The notes beneath the pieces were generated by a model that saw nothing but the letters and a program-made list of their open reading frames with translations, was not told the origin of the DNA and searched no databases. Made by a program: the position numbers and the translations under genes. Of a stretch of DNA of 64,000 nt, positions 27,229-34,331 are shown in pieces. Where the stretch lies: positions 186,001-250,000 of the forward strand of contig NZ_CP037968.1 in NCBI RefSeq assembly GCF_019633745.1, given 5' to 3'. The stretch is from Methanofollis formosanus. GTDB lineage: Archaea > Halobacteriota > Methanomicrobia > Methanomicrobiales > Methanofollaceae. How positions within the stretch are numbered: the first letter of the stretch is position 1; each line of letters starts with the position of its first letter.

Positions 27229-27424
27229 CCTGGTGAGCGACAGGTTCCCCGATCTTTGTCGCGATGGCAGAGAGGTATTCATTCGACGGGTTTCAGAGCA
27301 GTATTCTGGACGTCAAATGTTTCCAGGTTTCCAGTCGGCATTATCTCGTCGGAGAAAAAAAGGCACACTTATATCTGCACTTTCCATATATTCTCATCCA
27401 TACTATCCTGAACGGTGATCCCTG
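27229..27424 (+). promoter_or_regulatory. Upstream region of TIR-kinase gene, duplicated at 29710
   Basis: GGTGAGCGACAGGTTCCCCG (about 27232) and the GAACGGTGATCCCTGATGCC at the start codon recur, with few changes, before the next TIR gene. A CTTATAT box (27368) and CCATATATTC are likely TATA elements, again present in the second copy. The repeated arrangement shows that promoter and 5' coding region were duplicated together. Confidence 0.55.
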
Positions 27425-29344
27425 ATGCCCCACGACGTCTTCATCAGTTATTCGACAGTTGACATCAAGGCAGTCGAGGCGATCTGTCACATCCTCGAAG
27501 AGCAGAAGATCCGGTGCTGGTACGCCAAGCGAGACGCTGATACCGGTGGTCACTGGGCTGAAGACATCATGGACGCGATCCATGACTGCACCTCCGTGGT
27601 CTATCTTATATCGGCAAGTTCCAATGGTTCGAAATTCACCCTGAACGAACTGACCGAAGCGATTACCCTCGACAAGAAGATCTTCCCGGTCAGGATCGAG
27701 GACGTGATGCCAAGCAAGGGTGTGAAACTTCTCCTCACCTCAGTCCACTGGATGGATGCGATCTCGCCGCCCTTTGAGGAACACGTCAGCCGCCTTGCGA
27801 AGGAGATCCAACAACATCTCATCGCCGTGGAAGCATCGCCTAAGAGGGAGACGACACCCCCCGGCAGGAACGCCGATGAGTGGCTTAAAAAGGGAGAAAC
27901 GTACCGTAAGCAAAAACAACATATGGGAGCAGTTGAGGTATGTGATCGCCCTGAACTCACTGTCCAATTCGAGCGGACCCGCCTGAACGCTGGCGAATGG
28001 ACTCGAGCGCAATTGAAGATCACCAACTCCGGCGACGCCCACGCGTTCGAGACGTATGTCATCTTCTCCGAGGATTTCGATACCAAATGGATCAAACCAG
28101 TGACAGTGCGGGCCGGGACGACGGCAACTCTGGAGTTCGGCGTCAGGCCCAGGACGAAAGGGGAGATCCCTTTAGAGATATCACTAAACTGCACCGACGA
28201 AAACGGGAAAAAATACGATCACCAGCAAGAGTTCTGGATTGAGGTGATCGACGGCTTGCCAGGCATGGGCACGATGCCCCGACCTCCGAGTGAAGGGGAG
28301 CCTTTGGTCTCCGAAATCGCCAACCGCTACCATAACTGGACCTACATCGGGAAGGGTGGGTTTGCACGGGTTTACAGGGCGAGAAAAAAGAACGACTTGG
28401 ATGTGGCTGTCAAGATCCCCATCTCCCTTGACGAAAGCACGGCCCCGGCCTTCCTGAACGAAATCCAGAAGTGGATCTCGCTGGACCATGAAAACATCGT
28501 TAAAGTCTATGATTACAATATCCTGCCGGTACCCTACTTTGAAATGGAACTTTGCGACTCTTCCCTCAACGATGTGGACCGACCTATGGTATGCGATGAG
28601 GCCGCCTGGATCCTTTTCAACGTCTGTGAAGGGCTCAAATACGCCCATGCTCAGTTCATCCTCCACCAAGATCTCAAACCCCAGAACATCATGCTAAAAA
28701 ACGGCGTCCCGAAGGTGGCCGACTGGGGCCTGAGTCGGGTTATGGACGTGTTCACTCTTGAGTATACTTCACCTGAACAGATTGGGGAGAAGAAAATGGA
28801 CACCCGAACTGAAATCTGGCAACTTGGGGTCATCCTGTACGAACTGGTCTGCGGTGACCCTCCCTTCACGGGGAAGACCATGGTAGAGACCGGGATGAAG
28901 ATCACAACCTCTGAACCGGTCCCGCCCGTCCAGGTCAACCCAGAGACAGCAGGCCTCGAGCTGATCATTCTCAGATGTCTACACAAGGATCCCAACCGCC
29001 GCTATCAATCGATCTTCAACCTCCAGCGCGACCTTGCGGGCTACCTGAATATGAACTATGCCGAGTCGCTGAAGTTGAGTATCGACAGAGATGACGTCGG
29101 TCGTTCGGCCCAGTACTGCAGCGAACTGATGCTGATCAATCTGATGATCGGAGAGACGGGCGGGGCGTACAGGTATGCAACCGATCTAAGCAATTATGTT
29201 CGGGGAGATGTCAGGGAGGGAACACGGGAGTTGACCGATCAGATCAGGTGCTGTCTTGAAGAAGGGGTGACCGAAATCCCATACGAACTGATGGAGAAAG
29301 CGAGGGTCATCGACCACAAAGTACAAAATGAATCTTTCGAATAA
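27425..29344 (+). CDS. TIR - Ig-like - Ser/Thr protein kinase fusion
   Basis: 639 residues. TIR domain at 4-140 (HDVFISYSTVDIKAVEAICH, RCWYAKRDADTGGHWAEDI, FTLNELTEA with the catalytic-type Glu). Residues ~178-288 form a beta-sandwich (CARDB-like: RAQLKITNSGDAHAFETYVI). From ~305 there is a Hanks-type kinase: IGKGGFARVYRA loop, VAVKIP lysine, HQDLKPQNIML catalytic loop (HQD for HRD), VADWGLSR (DWG for DFG) and YTSPEQIG. The essential Lys, Asp and Asn are present, so it is probably active. A helical tail follows. No membrane helix is seen, so it is predicted cytoplasmic. It may link phosphorylation to TIR output, or the reverse. Confidence 0.9.
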   Translation: MPHDVFISYSTVDIKAVEAICHILEEQKIRCWYAKRDADTGGHWAEDIMDAIHDCTSVVYLISASSNGSKFTLNELTEAITLDKKIFPVRIEDVMPSKGVKLLLTSVHWMDAISPPFEEHVSRLAKEIQQHLIAVEASPKRETTPPGRNADEWLKKGETYRKQKQHMGAVEVCDRPELTVQFERTRLNAGEWTRAQLKITNSGDAHAFETYVIFSEDFDTKWIKPVTVRAGTTATLEFGVRPRTKGEIPLEISLNCTDENGKKYDHQQEFWIEVIDGLPGMGTMPRPPSEGEPLVSEIANRYHNWTYIGKGGFARVYRARKKNDLDVAVKIPISLDESTAPAFLNEIQKWISLDHENIVKVYDYNILPVPYFEMELCDSSLNDVDRPMVCDEAAWILFNVCEGLKYAHAQFILHQDLKPQNIMLKNGVPKVADWGLSRVMDVFTLEYTSPEQIGEKKMDTRTEIWQLGVILYELVCGDPPFTGKTMVETGMKITTSEPVPPVQVNPETAGLELIILRCLHKDPNRRYQSIFNLQRDLAGYLNMNYAESLKLSIDRDDVGRSAQYCSELMLINLMIGETGGAYRYATDLSNYVRGDVREGTRELTDQIRCCLEEGVTEIPYELMEKARVIDHKVQNESFE

Positions 29345-29709
29345 TTCCTGTGATTATATATATAAAATCAGTAATTTTGGTCATAAATCTGTCTGAAGGG
29401 ATGATTTGACAATGATGGAGAATAGTGGAGAAGAACGGTGCTCTGAAGAAAAAATATTTCATGTAAATAGTATGTGGACGCCATAGAGTGTAATGACCTG
29501 GTACTTGCAATCGATCCCGAAACTCGCTTGCCCAAAAAACCGAGAGATCTCACAGCAAGCCTTCTGGGGAGGACTATAGAGGTTTTTCTAAACCTGATGA
29601 GGGAAGAGGTGGATCTCCCTCATTGATCCACTTCGCCTCCCTCGCCACCAGAGCGATCCCTGCGCCAAACGATGATCATCTCACTATGAGTTCTGAAGTC
29701 ACTAGGTTC
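29345..29709. other. AT-rich intergenic region after the TIR-kinase gene
   Basis: No gene is supported. The left part is AT-rich (GTGATTATATATATAAAATC), perhaps a transcription end or a promoter remnant. The rest reads as non-coding in all frames. Confidence 0.4.
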
Positions 29710-29899
29710 CGGGTGAACGACAGGTTCCCAGATCTTTCACCGTGAATGCCGGAACTTCACGCCGATAAAATGGCACTCGGACCTCAGGTCTGTTTTTTAC
29801 CCCAATTTCCAAACACCAGACAACAATCGTCCCTCGAAGAAAAAGAACACGCTTATATTCATATATTCCCCACCGTAAAATCCAGAACGGTGATCCCCG
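29710..29899 (+). promoter_or_regulatory. Upstream region of TIR-TM-TPR gene, copy of 27229-27424
   Basis: GGGTGAACGACAGGTTCCCA matches the segment before the TIR-kinase gene, as do the AAGAAAAAGAACACGCTTAT stretch with its CTTATAT box (29852) and the GAACGGTGATCCCCGATGCC at the start codon. The two TIR genes probably share regulation. Confidence 0.55.
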
Positions 29900-31714
29900 A
29901 TGCCCCACGACGTCTTCATCAGTTATTCAAGCATTGACAAAGCGGTGGCAGATGCGGTCTGTCACCTTCTCGAAGAGCGGAAGATACGGTGCTGGATCGC
30001 ACCGCGGGACGTGCCGCCGGGGACGCCCTATGCCCGGGCTCTCGTGGAGGCCATCGGCGACGCAAAGGCGATGGTCCTCATCTTCTCCTCGAATGCCTGC
30101 AACTCGGAGCATGTGATGCGGGAGCTCGAGCAGGCATCAAAGAGGCACGTCGTCGTCATTCCGTTCCGCATCGAAGACGCCGTGCCCACCCCCGAGATGG
30201 ACTATCATATCAGCAGGATCCACTGGATCGATGCTCTGACACCCCCGGTCGAGGATCATATTCACAAACTTGCAGACCATCTTGCCAATACCCTGGGCAT
30301 AGGGGAGGCGCCTCAGAGCCTGCCGGAGGAGGAAGCAGGGAGACGGGCAGGGAAAAACTACTCCGGTCTCAGGAGGGAGCCCGCAGGAAGTACCGGCCTC
30401 ACGGGTCAAAGGCCGGTAAAGACATATTATGCTCTTGCCCTCGTGGCGATCGTCCTCCTCGCCGGGGTCGTTGGCCTTGCCATATTCTCGGGAGACACCA
30501 ATACGAATCCTCCTGATAGCGGTGGCTCAACCGTCACCGCCGGAACGAATGCCGACGCGATCGCCCAGGCAGGTACGACCGACTGGGAGGAGGTGCGGGA
30601 TCGCGGTCTTGATCTCTTCGCTCAGGGGGATCTTGACGACGCACTGGCACTCTTCAAAGAGCAGGAGCAGATCTGCAGAAAGATCGGGGACAACAAAGGT
30701 ATTGCAGACTCACTTGGAAACCAGGGACTCACGCTCGCCAGGATGGGCGACCTCGACGGGGCGATGGCACTCTATAAAGGGCAGGAGCGGGTCTGCAGGG
30801 AGACTGTCGATAAAGCAGGCCTGGCAAAATCCCTCGGCAACCAGGGATCGATCCTGATGGCCCGGAGCAATCCCGATGGCGCCATGGAACTTTTCCAGAC
30901 ACAGGAACGGTATTCCAGAGAAAGCGGAGACCAGAAATGCCTCGCGCAATCGCTCGACAACCAGGCGCAGATCCTCCTCATGAAAGGCGATCGCAACGGG
31001 GCCATGGCGCTCTGCACAGAAGCGGAGGAGATCTGCAGGAACAGCGGAGATAAAGCGGGCCTTGCAGCGTCTCTCGGAACGCAAAGCCTCATAGAATGTA
31101 CCCGGGGCAACGACGACGACGCACTGGCACTCTGCAAGGAGCAGGAAAAGATCTCCAGGGAGATCGGAGACCGAGAAGAACTCGCGAAATCGCTTGGAAA
31201 CCAGGCATTCATACTCTGGAAGAAGGAGGATTATGACGGGGCCAGGGCGCTCTGTACCGAACAGGAAAAGATCTGCAGGGAGATTCAGGATGCCAGAGGC
31301 CGCGCCAGATCTCTTGGGATCCAGGGTCTCATTCTCCTTTATAGTGGTGAAAACGGTGCATTGCCGCTCTTCAAAGAGCAGGAGCAGATCTGCAGGAATA
31401 TAGGGGATCCGCAGGGGGAAGCTGATGCTGTTGGAAACCAGGGAGTCGTCCTCCTCAACACCGGCGATCCCGAGGGTGCCATGATCGAGTTCAAAAAGCA
31501 TGAGCGACTCTGCAAGGATCTCGGATATCAGGAAGGCCTGATGTACTCGCTCTGGAACCAGGCATACCTGATGGCATACGAGCGGGGGGATCCGGGCAAT
31601 GCCCTGCCGCTCATCGAAGAGGCGTACAGGATCGCATCGTCATGCGGGATGGACACAGAAGCAGAGATGATCCAGATCAAGTGTGAGGAGATCCGGGCTC
31701 TGGCCGGAGCGTGA
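29900..31714 (+). CDS. Membrane-anchored TIR protein with predicted extracellular TPR domain
   Basis: 604 residues. TIR at 4-145 (VFISYSSIDKAVADAVCHLL, RCWIAPRDVPPGTPYARAL, NSEHVMRELEQA with the catalytic-type Glu). One membrane helix at ~175-197 (YYALALVAIVLLAGVVGLAI) has basic residues before it and acidic ones after, predicting TIR inside and C-terminus outside. Residues ~225-604 are about nine 40-residue TPRs (DLDDALALFKEQEQICRK type). The juxtamembrane DWEEVRDRGLDLFAQGDLDD matches the mature N-termini of the two TPR lipoproteins downstream, which supports an outside location. This is a receptor-like layout: external TPR sensor, internal TIR output. Confidence 0.9.
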   Translation: MPHDVFISYSSIDKAVADAVCHLLEERKIRCWIAPRDVPPGTPYARALVEAIGDAKAMVLIFSSNACNSEHVMRELEQASKRHVVVIPFRIEDAVPTPEMDYHISRIHWIDALTPPVEDHIHKLADHLANTLGIGEAPQSLPEEEAGRRAGKNYSGLRREPAGSTGLTGQRPVKTYYALALVAIVLLAGVVGLAIFSGDTNTNPPDSGGSTVTAGTNADAIAQAGTTDWEEVRDRGLDLFAQGDLDDALALFKEQEQICRKIGDNKGIADSLGNQGLTLARMGDLDGAMALYKGQERVCRETVDKAGLAKSLGNQGSILMARSNPDGAMELFQTQERYSRESGDQKCLAQSLDNQAQILLMKGDRNGAMALCTEAEEICRNSGDKAGLAASLGTQSLIECTRGNDDDALALCKEQEKISREIGDREELAKSLGNQAFILWKKEDYDGARALCTEQEKICREIQDARGRARSLGIQGLILLYSGENGALPLFKEQEQICRNIGDPQGEADAVGNQGVVLLNTGDPEGAMIEFKKHERLCKDLGYQEGLMYSLWNQAYLMAYERGDPGNALPLIEEAYRIASSCGMDTEAEMIQIKCEEIRALAGA

Positions 31715-32137
31715 AGTCGGCTCTGGACTCCACCCGGCCATCCTCTCAGATGTGACGGAGGGGGGCGGGCGGACAGGATGCCGCCTTCAGGATTGAAGAA
31801 ATAGATACAATTTTTTCTGTGCCTCACGTACGATTCAGATCTCAATTATGTTGATCTGTAATTCTTCCAGGGATCTGATCTCCCTTATCGACCCGAAGTA
31901 CAATTTTCAGGCAAAAACAAACTGAAATCTGTATTCTACACATGGGGGGATCTTTCCGCCCATATCATCTCCAATTTTGTTTCGATTCATTAATATGGAC
32001 TTTAAAAAATATGTGAATCATATCGGAGCATCACCATGCTACAGACCATCCATAGCAGTACCAGGTTCGCCGGTATAGTGCCGCGGATCCATGATCATCT
32101 CAGCCGTCGTGCGAATGATTCCTCAGGACGAGGGAGC
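31715..32137 (+). promoter_or_regulatory. Promoter and leader of the first TPR lipoprotein gene
   Basis: A 37-base stretch (31980-32016) containing GACTTTAAAAAATATG is identical to one at 34083-34119 before the second lipoprotein gene, and is probably the TATA region. The leader to the lipoprotein ATG would be about 200 bases. Apart from the small frame starting at 32138 nothing coding is convincing here. Confidence 0.6.
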
Positions 32138-32230
32138 ATGAGGGAGGCACACGCTGAAAGTCCAATGGGAAAACGGATCGAACCGGAGAGGCACACTCTG
32201 GTGCCCGTGATGGAGGGGCGTACATGGTAG
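32138..32230 (+). CDS. Possible 30-residue leader peptide overlapping the lipoprotein start
   Basis: MREAHAESPM...MEGRTW, preceded by GAGGGAG, ending in a TAG that overlaps the lipoprotein ATG (ACATGGTAG). The second lipoprotein gene has a frame of the same length in the same place with 18 of 30 residues identical. The pattern fits translational coupling, but most differences between the copies are not silent, so coding is unproven. Confidence 0.4.
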   Translation: MREAHAESPMGKRIEPERHTLVPVMEGRTW

Positions 32231-33738
32231 CCGGGAAAAGAGGCGAAAGACTCCCGACCATAGGAATGATCCTCTTTGCCGTCATCGTCATGACCGGTGG
32301 TGCCGGATGCGTCGGTGCGGCAACCGAAGACAGCGACTGGCAGGAGATTCGCGACCGCGGCGTCGAACTCTATCAAGCAGGCGACTTTGACGGCGCACTC
32401 GCGCTCTTCAAGGAACAGGAGCGGGTCTGCAGGGAGAGTGGCGACAAGGAAGGGATAGCAGCCGCACTCGGCAACCAGGGTACTGTTATCCACTCCAAAG
32501 GCGATCTTGACGGTGCCCTGGCGCTCTACAACGAGCAGGAACGGATCAGCAGAGAGAATGGATATAATGAGACTCTCGCGGCCGCACTCGGCAGCCAGGG
32601 GAACCTCCTCACAGAACGGAGCGATCTTGACGCGGCCATGGCGCTCTACAAAGAACAAGAACAGATCAGCAGGGAAATCGGGAACAAAAAGTACATCGCA
32701 TATTCCCTTGGCAACCAGGGGATGATCTTGAAGAGCCGGGGCGATCTCGATGGTGCGCTCGCCCTCTATAATGAGCAGAAGCAGATCTGCAGGGAGATCG
32801 GGGATGCATTCGGTCTGATGCAGGTTCTCGGGATAGAGGGCAACATCCTCAAAAATAGAGGCGACTATGACGGTGCGCTCGCCCTCTACAAAGAACAGGA
32901 GCAGATCTGCAGAGAGATCGGATCGAAGAATGATCTTGCAGCATCCCTTGGAAACCAGGGTGTCATCCTTGCAGAACGGGACGACCTTGACGATGCCCTG
33001 GCGCTCTACAGAGAACAGGAGCAGATATACCGGGAAACGGGGGACGAACAAAACCTTGCAACTTCTCTCGGGAACCAGGCAAACATCTTCAAAGCCCAGG
33101 GCGACCTCGACAGGGCCATGGAACTCTACAAAGAACAGGAAAAACTCTGCAGAGAGAACGGAGATATGAACAAGGTCTCGGACTCTCTCGGGAACCAGGG
33201 GGACGTCCTTTCAGATAAAGGAGATCTTGACGGCGCACTTGATCTTTACAGGGAGCAGGAGCAGATCTCCCGGGAGACAGGGTACAGAGCAGGCCTTGCG
33301 GCATCGCTCGGCAACCAGGCAATCCTCATCCTCTCGCAGGGTGATCCCGACGGGGCGATGGCGCTTCACAAAGAAGAAGAACTCATCTACAGGGAGATGG
33401 GGGACGAGCAGGGTCTGGCGCACACCTTCGGGAACCAGGCAAAGATTCTCGCTCTGAAGGACGACTTTGACAGCGCTCTGGATCTGTATCGCGAGCAGGA
33501 ACAGATCTGCAGAAAGATCGGGGACCGGTTCGGCCTTCAGGCATCGCTTGGCAACCAGGGGAAGGTCTACTACAAGATGGGGGACATCGATAAGGCAATG
33601 GCTCTTTTCCAAGAACAGGAACAGGTCTGCAGTGAGATCGGTAACTCTAAAGGATTGGAGGACGCCCGTTGGAACCAGGCGTGTTTGATGGTTGAGATCG
33701 AGGGGAACGATCTGGAAAAAAACCAAATCTACAATTGA
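32224..33738 (+). CDS. TPR lipoprotein with 40-residue repeats, C-terminus shortened
   Basis: 504 residues. An N-terminal signal (basic MVAGKRGERL, then IGMILFAVIVMTGGAGC) carries a lipobox-like GAGC, so the mature protein would be anchored outside. About eleven 40-residue TPRs follow (LAASLGNQGVILAERDDLDD then ALALYREQEQ). Compared with the TIR-TM-TPR and second lipoprotein, the final capping helices (NALPLIEEAYRIASSCG type) are missing: the protein stops after GNDLEKNQIYN near an A-run. It probably binds a protein or peptide ligand at the cell surface, possibly the TIR-TM-TPR ectodomain (inference). The ATG is preceded by GGAGGGG. Confidence 0.88.
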   Translation: MVAGKRGERLPTIGMILFAVIVMTGGAGCVGAATEDSDWQEIRDRGVELYQAGDFDGALALFKEQERVCRESGDKEGIAAALGNQGTVIHSKGDLDGALALYNEQERISRENGYNETLAAALGSQGNLLTERSDLDAAMALYKEQEQISREIGNKKYIAYSLGNQGMILKSRGDLDGALALYNEQKQICREIGDAFGLMQVLGIEGNILKNRGDYDGALALYKEQEQICREIGSKNDLAASLGNQGVILAERDDLDDALALYREQEQIYRETGDEQNLATSLGNQANIFKAQGDLDRAMELYKEQEKLCRENGDMNKVSDSLGNQGDVLSDKGDLDGALDLYREQEQISRETGYRAGLAASLGNQAILILSQGDPDGAMALHKEEELIYREMGDEQGLAHTFGNQAKILALKDDFDSALDLYREQEQICRKIGDRFGLQASLGNQGKVYYKMGDIDKAMALFQEQEQVCSEIGNSKGLEDARWNQACLMVEIEGNDLEKNQIYN

Positions 33739-34238
33739 GAAGAATATTCAGGAATCATTCTCAAAATTTGAATAAGTGAAAGTCTGGACTTATCTTATCC
33801 AGAGGTTCATTTTTTCCTGCTTTGATCGATCAATCGTCGCAAGTGCCGTATCGCCTCTGTCGTTCACCCGGTACAGGAACCTGCCACTGGTCTTCGCGAC
33901 ACCTGAGGAGAGACCGCGTCCTCCGTCACGTATGGGCCATTCGGCACCTCTTTTCACCGACGTCCTTCGTCATAAGTACATTCCTGGAGAGAGAGAATTC
34001 GATGAGATCGTTTCTCTCGAGATGCTCTTCTAAAGAAATCACCCGAAAGCAAAGTTCCCCACTGGATACCGTCTCCATTTTATTTCGATTCATTAATATG
34101 GACTTTAAAAAATATGTGAGTAATACGGAGTACCCCCATGCCGCAGATCATCCGTATCGGTCATCGACTTGACGCCTACATGCCGAAAAATCACGATCTC
34201 TCTCTCGACGTGTGGACAACTTCGCCGAGCGAGGGAGA
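33739..34238 (+). promoter_or_regulatory. Intergenic region and promoter of the second TPR lipoprotein gene
   Basis: It holds the second copy (34083-34119) of the 37-base promoter segment seen before the first lipoprotein gene. The left 340 bases show no convincing coding frame and no repeat that I can identify. Confidence 0.55.
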
Positions 34239-34331
34239 ATGAAGAAGGCACACGTTGAGAGTCCGATGAGAAAACGGGTCAAACCAGAGAGACGCATTCT
34301 GAGATCCATAAGGGAGGGGAGGACATGGTAG
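34239..34331 (+). CDS. Possible 30-residue leader peptide, second copy
   Basis: MKKAHVESPM...REGRTW, preceded by GAGGGAG, with its TAG overlapping the ATG of the downstream lipoprotein exactly as in the first copy. No insertion or deletion separates the two copies over 93 bases, although the sequence just upstream differs by indels. It could be a coupled leader or simply conserved untranslated DNA. Confidence 0.4.
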   Translation: MKKAHVESPMRKRVKPERRILRSIREGRTW

